Assembly: GCA_947498815.1 (NCBI GenBank) | Contig: CANMLU010000001.1 | Coordinates: 515,570 to 579,569, forward strand | From: an uncultured Aquimarina sp. | GTDB lineage: Bacteria > Bacteroidota > Bacteroidia > Flavobacteriales > Flavobacteriaceae | Direction: 5' to 3' | Length of the DNA: 64,000 bases | Shown here: positions 1-9,221 of the stretch, one piece after another | Position numbering within the stretch: position 1 is the first letter of the stretch | Layout: every line of letters starts with the position of its first letter | The notes under the pieces: generated by a model | Database searches by the model: none | Told to the model about the DNA's origin: nothing | Seen by the model: only the letters and a program-made list of their open reading frames with translations | Program-made: the position numbers and the translations under genes

Positions 1-705
1 TACCATCCGCAACATACAAGAAGTCATAGAGATATGGGCTGGATACAATTGTACCAATCCTTTAATCCAAATAATCCACCAACACCCGATAGAAGGCATT
101 TTGGTGCTATGATTATTCTGGACAATGGCATTATAGCCCCAGGTGGAAAAGGATTTGGAATGCATCCCCACGATAATATGGAAATAGTAAGTGTCGTCAT
201 CAGCGGTGCTATGGTGCATTCAGACACTGCTGGCAACGAAGGTGTCAACGTTGAGAATGCAGTACAACTAATTTCCGCGGGAACTGGAATCCATCATTCC
301 GAATATAATCATTCTGATGATATACCTATAGATAATTTACAAATCTGGTTTTTACCAAGAGAACGAAATGTATCGCCCAAATATCAAACGATGATAAGCG
401 ATCCTCTTTCTAGAGAAGACAAGTTACAATTATTGGTCTCGCCCAAAGGTGAAGAGGAAAGTTTGCATATAGGTCAAAATGTATGGATGTGGCGAGGAAC
501 TTTTCAAGAAAATGAATCACTAACCTATGTCAAAAAGCAAAAAGGGAACGGTGTTTATCTTTTTGTTATCGAAGGTGATATGGTAATTAATAAACAACGC
601 CTGCAAAGAAGAGATGGTTTTGGCTTGGTAAACTCAGATTATGTAGAAATTAAATTCAATAATCTTACGGATATTCTAATAATAGATGTGCCTTTAGAAA
701 TTTAA
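1..705 (+). CDS. Pirin family protein (5' end outside window)
   Basis: Bicupin pirin, a cytosolic iron-binding family whose bacterial members include quercetinases and redox sensors. The frame is open to the left edge, and the upstream residues ending SHRDMGWIQ align with the usual pirin start (HGW), so the internal ATG at 34 is not the real start and the gene is cut by the window edge. Counting from that Met, the metal ligands are present: HPH at 44-46 and HHSE at 87-90. It is the first of three pirin genes within 10 kb and lies 6 bp ahead of the second, so the two are probably co-transcribed. Family assignment is firm; substrate is unknown. Confidence 0.9.
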   Translation, partial: YHPQHTRSHRDMGWIQLYQSFNPNNPPTPDRRHFGAMIILDNGIIAPGGKGFGMHPHDNMEIVSVVISGAMVHSDTAGNEGVNVENAVQLISAGTGIHHSEYNHSDDIPIDNLQIWFLPRERNVSPKYQTMISDPLSREDKLQLLVSPKGEEESLHIGQNVWMWRGTFQENESLTYVKKQKGNGVYLFVIEGDMVINKQRLQRRDGFGLVNSDYVEIKFNNLTDILIIDVPLEI

Positions 706-711
706 ATCAAG

Positions 712-1416
712 ATGAAATATTCTATATGCAAATCAGACGAACGAGGTACCGCCAATTTTGGGTGGTTTAAAGCTCGATATTCATTCAGTTTTGGGCAGTA
801 TCATAATCCGCAGCGAATGGGGTTTGGCAAATTACGTGTTTTTAACGATAGCATAATTCAACCTGGAAAAGGTTTCCCTGAACACCCTCACGATAATTTT
901 GAAATCATCACCATTCAGTTCCAAGGTGATTTGGAACATACCGATATTTCCGGCACCCGCAATATCAGGGCAAATGATGTGCAGGCGATAACGGCTGGAA
1001 CGGGAGTCACACATTCTGATGTAAATATTAGTGGAAAGGAGGCAAAACAATTTCAAATTTGGATAGAACCGAATATGCTCAATGCACTTCCTGAATCTAG
1101 AATAGCACACTTTAAACCAAAGGATTGGTGTGATCAGTGGAAAGTGCTGGTAGGGCCATCACATTTTGAAAATACAACTTTAAAAATTCAGCAAAATGCT
1201 TATGTGGTAAGAGGTAAATTTGATGAAGGTAGGTTCGTAGAGTACAAAGCCAATATAAAAAGCAATGGCATTTTTCTAATGCTCATCGATGGAGCTATTG
1301 AATTTCAGAATGAACTTTTAGAGGAAAGAGATGCGCTGGAAATTACAGATGCCGATTCCATTTGGATAAAACTAATAGAGGATTCTGATATTCTAATTAT
1401 TGAAGTTCCGATGTAA
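712..1416 (+). CDS. Pirin family protein with altered fourth ligand
   Basis: Full-length pirin (234 aa). The N-terminal part carries FGWFKARYSFSF and the metal site HPH at 58-60 and His101. The fourth ligand, normally Glu in HSEYN, is Asp103 here (HSDVN), so the metal site may differ from that of its two neighbours. It follows the first pirin by 6 bp and precedes a secreted esterase. Role is inferred only from family: iron-dependent oxygenase or redox-responsive protein. No hint of substrate beyond a neighbourhood rich in detoxification genes. Confidence 0.9.
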   Translation: MKYSICKSDERGTANFGWFKARYSFSFGQYHNPQRMGFGKLRVFNDSIIQPGKGFPEHPHDNFEIITIQFQGDLEHTDISGTRNIRANDVQAITAGTGVTHSDVNISGKEAKQFQIWIEPNMLNALPESRIAHFKPKDWCDQWKVLVGPSHFENTTLKIQQNAYVVRGKFDEGRFVEYKANIKSNGIFLMLIDGAIEFQNELLEERDALEITDADSIWIKLIEDSDILIIEVPM

Positions 1417-1441
1417 AAAAACTAAGCTAAAACGTAATGAT

Positions 1442-2470
1442 ATGAAAAAACTAATTATACAAATATTGACGCTCTTCGTTTTTATAACGGAAGGATATAC
1501 ACAACAAAATAAATCAATGACTATGGATAAAGAAGCAAAAACGGTCATAGAAAATATGGCTAAACACTATGCAGAAAATGCAAACAAAATAGCAACTATG
1601 AGCGATGCTCAAAAATTAGAAGCTGGAAGAAAAGGGTATGAAGGCATTATCCCTATGGCAGGAGAAGCTGAAAAAGTATTTACCATAGAAAATAGAAAGG
1701 TAGTTTCAAAAAAAGGCCATCAAATACCCATTAGAGTTTACAGACCTAATGACAAAAAAAAGTTGCCGATGTTACTCTACATTCACGGCGGTGGATTTAC
1801 TGCTGGTAATTTAGAGACACACGATAGACCGTTACGTGTATTGGCAAACAGAAGTGGCTTTTTGGTAATTGGTATAGATTATCGTTTGGCGCCAGAACAT
1901 CCGTATCCGGCAGGACTAAATGATTGCTATGAAGTACTACAATGGCTATCCGATAATGCTGAAATAATTAACGGCAATGCTGAGCAAATATACATTGGCG
2001 GGGATAGTGCTGGTGGAAATCTAGCAGCCGTTACCACACTTATGGCCAGGGATAAAAACGGACCTTCTATAAAAGGGCAATTACTTATTTATCCCAATAC
2101 TGATTTGACATTGGATTCAACTTCGTGGCAGGAATTAGGCGACAAAGGATACATTTTGACCAAAAAGGCAATGAGCGCTAATGTGGCGATGTATACATCG
2201 GATGACCAAAGTATAAATCACGAATACGTATCACCCTTAAAATCAGATAATCTTTCGAAGATACCCGAAACTTTAATCATTACAGCAGGATTTGACCCTT
2301 TACATTCTGAAGGGGAAGCTTACGTACAAAAATTGAAATCAGCCAAGGTAAAAGTTACCCATTGGCATTACGATGGACAGGTTCACGGCTTTTTTCAAAT
2401 GGGAGCAGCTATTACAGAAGGAGATCAACTGATTACAAGAATATGTCAATTTTTAAAAGATACTAATTAA
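1442..2470 (+). CDS. Secreted alpha/beta hydrolase (HSL-type esterase)
   Basis: Carboxylesterase of the hormone-sensitive-lipase group. The start at 1442 gives a clean signal peptide (MKKLIIQILTLFVF...GYTQ); a longer frame from 1400 overlaps the pirin gene and is not used. The oxyanion motif HGGGF is near residue 115, the nucleophile elbow GDSAGG near 187-192 (Ser189), and the acid Asp and His are in DPLHSEG and VHGFFQ near the C-terminus. Likely periplasmic hydrolysis of short-chain esters. It sits between pirin and flavodoxin-like genes in one direction. Family call is secure; substrate unknown. Confidence 0.9.
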   Translation: MKKLIIQILTLFVFITEGYTQQNKSMTMDKEAKTVIENMAKHYAENANKIATMSDAQKLEAGRKGYEGIIPMAGEAEKVFTIENRKVVSKKGHQIPIRVYRPNDKKKLPMLLYIHGGGFTAGNLETHDRPLRVLANRSGFLVIGIDYRLAPEHPYPAGLNDCYEVLQWLSDNAEIINGNAEQIYIGGDSAGGNLAAVTTLMARDKNGPSIKGQLLIYPNTDLTLDSTSWQELGDKGYILTKKAMSANVAMYTSDDQSINHEYVSPLKSDNLSKIPETLIITAGFDPLHSEGEAYVQKLKSAKVKVTHWHYDGQVHGFFQMGAAITEGDQLITRICQFLKDTN

Positions 2471-2485
2471 AATCACTTATAATTT

Positions 2486-3064
2486 ATGAAAACAATTGCA
2501 ATAGTTTATCACTCTGGCTTTGGCCATACAGAAGTAATAGCAAAAGCTGTCGCCAAAGGAGCAAAAACAGAAAACTCTACTTCTCAACTTATTAAAATAC
2601 AACAAGATGGGAACATATCGGAAAATGAATGGCAACAACTAAATCACGCTGATGCCATTATTTTTGGAGCTCCAACTTATATGGGCAGCGCTTCAGGGCC
2701 ATTTAAAATATTTCAGGATGCCACTTCAAAGCCTTGGTTCCAACATTTATGGAAGGATAAAATAGCTGGTGGCTTTACAAATTCTGGCTCAATGTCGGGT
2801 AACAAGGTAAATACCTTACTTCAGTTTGTAACCTTGGCAATGCAACACGGTATGATATGGGCAGGACCGGGAATGTTTGCCGGCAAAAATAAAGAAGCTC
2901 ACATTCCCGACCCAGAAGTGGCCAATCGACTTGGGGGTTATATTGGTGCTATGGCGCAATCAGAAAATGATAGCCCAGAAAACACACCGCCAGCGGGTGA
3001 TATTGCTTTCGCAAAAGCGTATGGAGAGCGAATAGCTGAAGTTACTATCAAATTCAACACATAG
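2486..3064 (+). CDS. Flavodoxin-like / WrbA-type FMN protein
   Basis: Flavodoxin-fold protein of 192 aa. The N-terminal strand and phosphate loop MKTIAIVYHSGFGHTEVIA binds FMN in this family, and the second FMN loop reads FGAPTYMGSASG. The GFTNSGSMSGNK segment is typical of NAD(P)H:quinone oxidoreductase-like WrbA relatives. It probably reduces quinones in the cytoplasm, which suits a cluster with pirins. It begins 15 bp after the esterase and ends 3 bp before the next gene, so it is in the same operon. Confidence 0.85.
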   Translation: MKTIAIVYHSGFGHTEVIAKAVAKGAKTENSTSQLIKIQQDGNISENEWQQLNHADAIIFGAPTYMGSASGPFKIFQDATSKPWFQHLWKDKIAGGFTNSGSMSGNKVNTLLQFVTLAMQHGMIWAGPGMFAGKNKEAHIPDPEVANRLGGYIGAMAQSENDSPENTPPAGDIAFAKAYGERIAEVTIKFNT

Positions 3065-3067
3065 ACT

Positions 3068-3481
3068 ATGGCTTTAGCATCCTACAGAGTACAGGTTGAT
3101 ACAACAAAAGAAAATCTTTGGAATTTATTGTTAGACAAAACCAAGAACCCTCAGAAGTATATAAAGAGCATCACCAATGTCCAAGTCCTGGAGCAGATAG
3201 ATGGAAATACGATTATAAGAGAAATGGTACTCGGTAACGGTAAAAAATTAAAAGAAATTATCACGTCTGACCCTAAATCGCTAACGATAATATTCAAAAG
3301 TTTACAAGACCCTTCTGCAACCTCGTTAGTCACAAATACAGTTTATGAAGAAGACAACAAACTCTATCTAGAATACATATTATCCAGCACGCCAAAACCT
3401 GGTTTTGATGATAAAGCCGATGATGTTGCGGCTTTAATAAAAAGTGCCGTCGAGCACACCAAGAAAATAGCTGAAAACTAA
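3068..3481 (+). CDS. SRPBCC-fold protein, AtaL/DUF1857-like
   Basis: 137-aa protein resembling AtaL/DUF1857 members of the START/SRPBCC ligand-binding fold: the start MALASYRVQVDTTKENLWNLLLDK is the typical first strand and helix, and the end is a long amphipathic helix (VAALIKSAVEHTKKIAEN). No catalytic residues can be assigned. It begins 3 bp after the flavodoxin-like gene and is followed by a hairpin terminator, so it is the last gene of the first transcription unit. Confidence 0.75.
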   Translation: MALASYRVQVDTTKENLWNLLLDKTKNPQKYIKSITNVQVLEQIDGNTIIREMVLGNGKKLKEIITSDPKSLTIIFKSLQDPSATSLVTNTVYEEDNKLYLEYILSSTPKPGFDDKADDVAALIKSAVEHTKKIAEN

Positions 3482-3528
3482 GTACACTACTTACATTCAA
3501 AAAGTCTTAAATCAAATTATTTAAGATT

Positions 3529-3556
3529 AAAAAGTCCGATATATCGGACTTTTTTT
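3529..3556 (+). terminator. Rho-independent terminator
   Basis: The stem AAGTCCGATATATCGGACTT is followed by a T run. It ends the pirin/esterase/flavodoxin unit, 48 bp after its last gene; the A-rich left side could let it work in both directions. Confidence 0.85.
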
Positions 3557-3709
3557 ATATGCAATTTTAATATCATCTCATTTATAGTCATTGATTTTCA
3601 GTGACTTAATTACTTTTTTCATGCTTGGCATCTTTTTGGGCTATTATCTATTAATACCATAGAAAATTTTAAGGAAAACAAGAATAATAACAGCTAAAAC
3701 ACAATTAAA

Positions 3710-4456
3710 ATGAAAAAATCGGTAATCACACTTTGTCTTATTGTAATCATCTCTTTTAACCTTAATGCCCAATGGGACCAGTACAATCCAAATCCAAATA
3801 ATGACCCTGCAAATGCTTCAAAGGAGTTAGTTCATCCTACAAATCACGTTCTTCTATTGATAGACCATGAAAGTCAAATGGCATTTGCCGTCGAGTCACA
3901 ACCTATTGAGGAACTTAGAAACAATACCGGGCTTATTTCCAATCTGGCAATTATCTATAAAATTCCTACCGTAGTAACTACAGTTGCTGAAAAATCGTTT
4001 AGCGGACCAGTATTTCCAGAAATTCGTGAATTTTTTCCAGACGAAAAAAAATATATAGACCGCACTACAATGAATTCGTGGGAAGATAAAAGAGTCGTCA
4101 AAGCAGTGGGTGATTTTAAGAAACCAAAATTGGTCATTGCAGGTCTTTGGACAGAAGTTTGTGTATTGTCCGCGGCATTATCTGCAAAAGAAGATGGTTA
4201 TGATGTATATGTCATTGCTGATGCTTCAGGAGGTGTTTCAGAGGAAGCACATGCGATGTCAATTTCCAGAATGATACAGGCAGGTATAAAACCAATGACC
4301 GCTATGCAATATGCTCTGGAAGTTCATCGTGATTGGGCTCGTTCAGAAAAATACGAAGCTATGAATACCCTTGCAAAACGTTGGGGAGGTGCCTATGGTC
4401 TTGGAATTGATTATAAAAAGACCTTAGACAAATGGGAAAAAGAACATAAAAAATGA
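3710..4456 (+). CDS. Secreted isochorismatase-family hydrolase
   Basis: Cysteine hydrolase of the isochorismatase/YcaC group with a signal peptide (MKKSVITLCLIVIISFNLNAQ), so it is exported. Fold landmarks are the acid Asp in HVLLLIDHE near residue 50 and the nucleophile Cys in GLWTEVCVLSAAL near 145. The C-terminal extension (GLGIDYKKTLDKWEKEHKK) is longer than in minimal family members. It overlaps the next start by 4 bp (ATGA), implying translational coupling. Substrate is not deducible. Confidence 0.85.
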   Translation: MKKSVITLCLIVIISFNLNAQWDQYNPNPNNDPANASKELVHPTNHVLLLIDHESQMAFAVESQPIEELRNNTGLISNLAIIYKIPTVVTTVAEKSFSGPVFPEIREFFPDEKKYIDRTTMNSWEDKRVVKAVGDFKKPKLVIAGLWTEVCVLSAALSAKEDGYDVYVIADASGGVSEEAHAMSISRMIQAGIKPMTAMQYALEVHRDWARSEKYEAMNTLAKRWGGAYGLGIDYKKTLDKWEKEHKK

Positions 4457-4857
4457 AAAAGAAGGATGTAATCCCACAAGATTTTGGAAAAGGCATCACA
4501 GCAGATTTTGTTTGGAAATATTTTAAAGATGTAGATACAATGATTCCCGAAAAGGTGACTCAGTATTACAATGAGGACAGTGTTTTCAAGTTTGGAAATG
4601 CCCCTGCTGTTCAGGGTTCAAGAGAAATAAGAAAAACACTGGACAATTTCTACCAGCTCATCAACAGTATGGAACATCATAATACCGGACTTTGGTTAGG
4701 AGATAATAATGGCGTGTTTGAAGCCAATGTTCATTTTAAAACCAAATCTGGAGAAATTGTAGTTATTCCTGCTGTAAGTATTATGCGTTTGGAAAAAAAT
4801 AAAATCAAAGACTTTAGAATGGTAATGGATGCTTCTCCACTATTTAATAATCATTAA
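4453..4857 (+). CDS. SnoaL-like / NTF2-fold protein
   Basis: 134-aa cytosolic protein with an NTF2 fold: helix with FVWKYFKDVDTMIPEKV, the YYNEDSVFKFGN strand, the PAVQGSREIRKTLDNFYQLI helix and a final sheet. No signal peptide. It is coupled to the hydrolase upstream by a 4-bp overlap and lies 10 bp before the amidohydrolase gene. Such proteins are polyketide cyclase or isomerase relatives or just ligand binders, so function stays open. Confidence 0.75.
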   Translation: MKKKDVIPQDFGKGITADFVWKYFKDVDTMIPEKVTQYYNEDSVFKFGNAPAVQGSREIRKTLDNFYQLINSMEHHNTGLWLGDNNGVFEANVHFKTKSGEIVVIPAVSIMRLEKNKIKDFRMVMDASPLFNNH

Positions 4858-4867
4858 AACTTCACTA

Positions 4868-6673
4868 ATGACAAAGATTAATAAAACACATATCCTGGTC
4901 TTTAGTCTATTGGGGCTATTATTTGCCAGTTGCAAGGAAAAATCAAAAAAACTCAGTGCAGAACTTATCATTCACAACGCAAAAGTTGCCGTAATGGATG
5001 AAAATCATACAATGGTAGAAGCAATAGTCATAAAGGATGGTAAGGTGCTCGGATACGGTACGAATCAAGAAGTAGATGTGTATCAAACTAAAGAAACACA
5101 AGTAATCGATGCAAAAGGAAGAACGGTAATTCCCGGCCTCAATGATTCCCATCTACACCTTACACGAGGAGGACGTTTCTATAATGCTGAGTTGAGATGG
5201 GATGGTGTAAAAACCCTCAAAAAAGCCCTTGAAATGCTTAAAGAACAAGCAGAAAGAACACCAGATGGGCAATGGGTACGAGTTATCGGGGGTTGGAGTC
5301 CGTTTCAATTCGAAGAAAACCGATTCCCTACACCCGAAGAAATAAACAAAGCTACCGGAGACGTTCCCACTTACGTTTTGTATTTGTATAGCCGTGGTTG
5401 GCTAAACCAAGCTGCCTTGGATGCCTTGGGAATTGATGAAAACACTGAAGCGCCAGCTGGCAGTAGATTCGAAAAAGGAGAAGACGGAAAACTAACAGGT
5501 GTGCTTTTGGCAGAACCTAATCCAGGTATTTTGTATGCTCGAATTGGGGCATTGCCACCGATGACCGATCATGAGATTTTGAATTCAACAAAACAATTTT
5601 ACAGAGAATTAAATAGACTAGGGCTAACCAGTGGCATCGATGCAGGTGGTGGCGGACACAAGTTTCCAAAAAATTATGCAGGCACAAAAACCTTGGCAAA
5701 TGATGGCGGGATGCCTCTGCGATTATCGTACTATCTATTTCCTCAAAATATTGGGGAAGAATATGCAGAATTTCAAAATTATATGTCCAATAATGAAATT
5801 TTTCACGATGGAGCATTGCATTTAGAACACGGGTACGAACTAGAAGGCGGTGGTGAATTCTTGACCTGGAGCGCGGGAGATTTTGAAAATTTTCTTGCAC
5901 CACAACCATTGTTAGAAAATCGAGAAAATTGGAGAGAAGAATTCAAGAAAGTAGTCACGCTTTTAGTCACTAAAGAATGGTCTTTTAGGGTACATGCCAC
6001 TTATGGGGAAACAATAGCAAGTATGCTCGATGTCTTTGAAGAGGTCAACCAAGAAACCAACAATGGCTTTTCAAAAATCAGATGGGCTTTTGACCATGCA
6101 GAGACTATAAAATTACCAGATTTAGAAAGAATTAAGGCCTTAAATGGTGGAATCGCCATACAGGCAAGAATGGCGTATGCCGGTGAATATTTTGTAGAAC
6201 GGTATGGGGTGGAAAAAGCAAAATACGCTCCTCCCTTACAAGAAATATTGAAAGCAGACATTCCATTGGGCGCAGGAACTGATGGCACAAGGGTTGCAAG
6301 CTATAATCCTTGGCCTGCTTTGCATTGGTTGGTTACAGGAAAGACTGTTGGTGGTCTTAAACATATGGATGATTCCAATACACTATCAAGACAAGAAGCA
6401 TTGTCCATCTATACCAAAGGTAGTGCTTGGTTTTCGCAGGAAGAAAAAGTAAAAGGCACCTTGGAAGTGGGAATGTATGCAGATATGGTCATGCTATCCA
6501 ACGATTATTTCTCAATTGCTGAAGATAAAATTCCAGGATTACATTCTGTATTGACCATCACCAATGGAAAGGTTGTATATGCTGCGGAAGAATTTAATGG
6601 ACAGAACCCTGAGTTACCCGAGATTATTCCATCCTGGTCGCCGGTAAAATATTATGGGGGTTATCAGAAATAA
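4868..6673 (+). CDS. Amidohydrolase family 3 lipoprotein (YtcJ-like)
   Basis: Metal-dependent amidohydrolase of about 600 aa. The start at 4868 is chosen because it gives a lipoprotein signal (LLGLLFASC, Cys about 22); the longer frame from 4829 overlaps the previous gene. Landmarks are NDSHLHLTRGG (metal His pair), DHAE and the late Asp in GAGTDGTR. It should be anchored on the periplasmic face or outer membrane. The family hydrolyses C-N bonds of varied amides; the substrate is unknown. Confidence 0.88.
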   Translation: MTKINKTHILVFSLLGLLFASCKEKSKKLSAELIIHNAKVAVMDENHTMVEAIVIKDGKVLGYGTNQEVDVYQTKETQVIDAKGRTVIPGLNDSHLHLTRGGRFYNAELRWDGVKTLKKALEMLKEQAERTPDGQWVRVIGGWSPFQFEENRFPTPEEINKATGDVPTYVLYLYSRGWLNQAALDALGIDENTEAPAGSRFEKGEDGKLTGVLLAEPNPGILYARIGALPPMTDHEILNSTKQFYRELNRLGLTSGIDAGGGGHKFPKNYAGTKTLANDGGMPLRLSYYLFPQNIGEEYAEFQNYMSNNEIFHDGALHLEHGYELEGGGEFLTWSAGDFENFLAPQPLLENRENWREEFKKVVTLLVTKEWSFRVHATYGETIASMLDVFEEVNQETNNGFSKIRWAFDHAETIKLPDLERIKALNGGIAIQARMAYAGEYFVERYGVEKAKYAPPLQEILKADIPLGAGTDGTRVASYNPWPALHWLVTGKTVGGLKHMDDSNTLSRQEALSIYTKGSAWFSQEEKVKGTLEVGMYADMVMLSNDYFSIAEDKIPGLHSVLTITNGKVVYAAEEFNGQNPELPEIIPSWSPVKYYGGYQK

Positions 6674-6690
6674 GATATGAAAAACAAATA

Positions 6691-6831
6691 ATGGTTTACA
6701 TTAATGACCCATGGCTTGTAAAAGATTCCCCAATAATGTATTCTATTGCATTTCTTGTCATATTCTTTTTAGGTCCAGGAAAATACAGTCTAGACCATCC
6801 CATACATAAGAAACTATCAAATACTAACTAG
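6691..6831 (+). pseudogene. 3' remnant of a doxX-like gene
   Basis: A 46-codon frame reads WLVKDSPIMYSIAFLVIFFL then GPGKYSLDHPI. This is the pattern at the very C-terminus of DoxX membrane proteins (WVKDGG...hydrophobic helix...GPGRYSLD). The three preceding helices are missing, so I read it as a leftover of a truncated doxX gene between the amidohydrolase and the YdcZ-like gene. A small one-helix protein could still be made. Confidence 0.6.
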
Positions 6832-6838
6832 CTCAATT

Positions 6839-7285
6839 ATGAAATACTTAATTTTTCTTTTAATAGCGTTACTCGCAGGGGCTGTTTTACCACTTCAAGC
6901 CAATTTTAATGTAGAAATGGGCAAAGCTGCCAAAGAGCCTATTTTTGCTGGATTCGTTTCCTTTCTAATTGGCACCATAGGGTTGCTTGGTTACCTACTA
7001 TTTACCAGATATGACACAAGTTCAGTAAGGGCTGTTGTTTCTTTAGACTGGTATGTTTGGTCGGCTGGTATTCTCGGTGCTTTTTATGTTGTGGTGGTGA
7101 TTATTCTGATCCCAAAATTAGGTACAGCACTCACTTTTGGACTTGTGGTTACTGGTCAAATGGCTCTTTCAGTCATTCTAGACCACTATGGGCTATTTAG
7201 AACACCAATACATGTTATTAATTGGCAACGAATACTTGGCATTCTTCTACTGATATCGGGAGTTGTTTTAATTAGGAAATTTTAA
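6839..7285 (+). CDS. DMT-type small transporter (YdcZ/DUF606 family)
   Basis: 148-aa inner-membrane protein with five hydrophobic segments. The opening LIALLAGAVLPLQANFNVEMGKA and the later ILGAFYVVVVIILIPKLGTALTFGLVVTGQM are hallmarks of the DUF606/YdcZ branch of the drug/metabolite transporter superfamily. It starts 7 bp after the doxX remnant and ends 1 bp before the porin gene. Transported compound unknown. Confidence 0.85.
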   Translation: MKYLIFLLIALLAGAVLPLQANFNVEMGKAAKEPIFAGFVSFLIGTIGLLGYLLFTRYDTSSVRAVVSLDWYVWSAGILGAFYVVVVIILIPKLGTALTFGLVVTGQMALSVILDHYGLFRTPIHVINWQRILGILLLISGVVLIRKF

Positions 7286-7286
7286 A

Positions 7287-8654
7287 ATGAAATTAGTATT
7301 AAAAATAATGGCTATTCTTTGCTTATCACTTTTTACACAATACAATGTTTTTGGGCAAGAACCAAGCGCCCCAAAATATAAGTTTGATTTATTGAGTCAA
7401 AATAATGATGTCTCATTCTTGAAAAAGAAAGAAGATAAATCGGTATATGAACAGGTGAAATACATACAATTAAATAACAATAGCTATTTGTCTTTTGGAG
7501 GAAGCTATAGGGGACAATATGAATATTTCAATAATGAAGGTTTCGAAGTTGATGAGTCTAATGGATGGATTCTAAATAGGTTGATGCTTCACGCAGACTT
7601 TCGTTGGAAGGACAAACTTCAGATTTATGCCGAATTAAATAGTAGTTCTGTCCTTTCAAAAGACAACCCTTCACCAGTAGACCGAGATGAACTGGCCATA
7701 AGTCAGTTGTTTATAAAATATAATATAAACAGGTTTAGTATTCTCGTGGGGCGTGAAAGTCCAAACTATGGTGCAAGAAGACTTCTTGCCTTGCGGGAAG
7801 GACCTAACGTGCGAAGATATTTTGATAATCTAAAGCTTTACTACAAGGCCAAAGTTATCGATTTTGAAGTTTTTTTAAGTTATCCAGTAGAAATTAAGGC
7901 TCATGGTTTTGACAACAAAACATTACAAAATAATGAAGTTGTTTGGGGTACTTATAATACACTAAAGTGGAATAAACTCAACTATAACCTTGACTTTTAT
8001 TACATAGGTCAGTACAGAGAACAAGTTCTATATCAACAAGGGATTTCAGAGGAAACAAGACACAGCTTGGGAACACGGCAATTCGGTAACCATAACAACT
8101 TCTTTTATGATTTGGAACTCGTTTATCAATTTGGTGAATTTGGAAATACTACTATCAGTGCTTGGACAGCCTCGCTAAAAACGAGTTACGAGTTTGAGTT
8201 GTTAGGGTTGCCATCTGAAGTAGGGTTTAAATCAGAATTTGTTTCTGGCGATAAAAATAGTACAGATAATCGCTTAAATACCTTTAACGCTCTTTATCCG
8301 CGTGGTGCTTATTTTGGGCGTGTAGCACAATTTGGCCCAGCGAATTTAATTGACATACATCCTGAATTTGGACTAAAATTCAAGGATTTTAAACTTGAAT
8401 TTGACTATGTGGCATTCTGGAGAGCATCCGTTGAAGACGGTATTTATGGAGCAGGATTAAATCTTGATTTTGAGAGTATGAACGATGAAAAATTCATAGG
8501 GCATCAATACGGTGCTGTACTGAATTACGAACCTTCATCCTTCATTGTTTTAGAAGCGGAAACGAATATCATAACCCCAGGCCCTTTTTTGAAGCAAAGT
8601 GATTTGGATAACACCTTGTTCCATTTTGTTTTTACGGCAGAATTTAAATTTTAA
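7287..8654 (+). CDS. Alginate-export-like outer-membrane barrel
   Basis: 455-aa protein with signal peptide (MKLVLKIMAILCLSLFTQYNVFGQ) and alternating beta-strand composition through to a C-terminal Phe (FTAEFKF), as expected for an outer-membrane barrel. Segments such as YLSFGGSYRGQYEY, FSILVGRESPNYGARRLLALREGPNVRRYFD and DFEVFLSYPVE match the Alginate_exp family, which also includes porins unrelated to alginate. It may provide the outer-membrane route for substrates of the adjoining transporter or hydrolases; this is an inference from position. Confidence 0.8.
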   Translation: MKLVLKIMAILCLSLFTQYNVFGQEPSAPKYKFDLLSQNNDVSFLKKKEDKSVYEQVKYIQLNNNSYLSFGGSYRGQYEYFNNEGFEVDESNGWILNRLMLHADFRWKDKLQIYAELNSSSVLSKDNPSPVDRDELAISQLFIKYNINRFSILVGRESPNYGARRLLALREGPNVRRYFDNLKLYYKAKVIDFEVFLSYPVEIKAHGFDNKTLQNNEVVWGTYNTLKWNKLNYNLDFYYIGQYREQVLYQQGISEETRHSLGTRQFGNHNNFFYDLELVYQFGEFGNTTISAWTASLKTSYEFELLGLPSEVGFKSEFVSGDKNSTDNRLNTFNALYPRGAYFGRVAQFGPANLIDIHPEFGLKFKDFKLEFDYVAFWRASVEDGIYGAGLNLDFESMNDEKFIGHQYGAVLNYEPSSFIVLEAETNIITPGPFLKQSDLDNTLFHFVFTAEFKF

Positions 8655-8660
8655 AAATAG

Positions 8661-8828
8661 ATGAGGATAGCTCCCGAAGATCTTTTTATCGTAGAACTGG
8701 CAATATAGGACAAAGAATTACTAGGAACCGCCAAAGTAGGAATTTTGACCGCTTCGGTCATTGCAGCTATTCTAGGCTTACTATGGTATAAAATATTCAA
8801 TAAAGTAACATCTAAAAACAACATATAA
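8661..8828 (+). pseudogene. 3' remnant of an nhaA-like Na+/H+ antiporter gene
   Basis: The frame from the ATG at 8661 reads IAPEDLFIVELAI, then an in-frame TAG, then DKELLGTAKVGILTASVIAA and a final hydrophobic stretch. This is the layout of the last helix of NhaA (SLFI-LAF...LLDAAKIGIL). The rest of the gene is absent, and the frame ends in a TAA overlapping the next ATG. It is a second membrane-protein tail kept in this operon. Confidence 0.65.
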
Positions 8829-9214
8829 TGAAAAACACAACAATCGCGCAACAGTATTTAAAGGCTGCCTACGGCAACGAAATAGAAAAAGCTAAAAGCT
8901 ATTTATCAGATGATATCATATTATCAATGGGAGGTAATAACGCATTGGCAGGAGTCTACAATGGTAAAGATGCGTTTATGGGAGCATTTGGTAAAATGTT
9001 GGAAATGACCAACTACACCTACACAATGAAAGAAGCGGTAGAATGGCTAGAAGGTAAAGAAAGGGCTATGCTCGTTACTATAGAACAAGCAGAAAAAGAT
9101 GGTGAAACACATACATTTCAACGTGTGGTTGACTATAAAATAAAAGGTGATAAGATCACAGAAATAACAATATATGAAGGTCAACCAGAAATTGTTGACA
9201 CCATTTTTAAATAA
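8828..9214 (+). CDS. SnoaL-like / NTF2-fold protein
   Basis: 128-aa NTF2-fold protein: MKNTTIAQQYLKAAYGNEIEKAKSYL is the first helix, DIILSMGGNNALAGVYNGKDA the following sheet and helix, and HTFQRVVDYKIKGDKITEI the last sheet. No signal peptide. The ATG overlaps the stop of the nhaA remnant by one base and the pirin gene follows after 7 bp. It is related in fold, not closely in sequence, to the protein at 4453-4857. Confidence 0.75.
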   Translation: MKNTTIAQQYLKAAYGNEIEKAKSYLSDDIILSMGGNNALAGVYNGKDAFMGAFGKMLEMTNYTYTMKEAVEWLEGKERAMLVTIEQAEKDGETHTFQRVVDYKIKGDKITEITIYEGQPEIVDTIFK

Positions 9215-9221
9215 ATTAACG

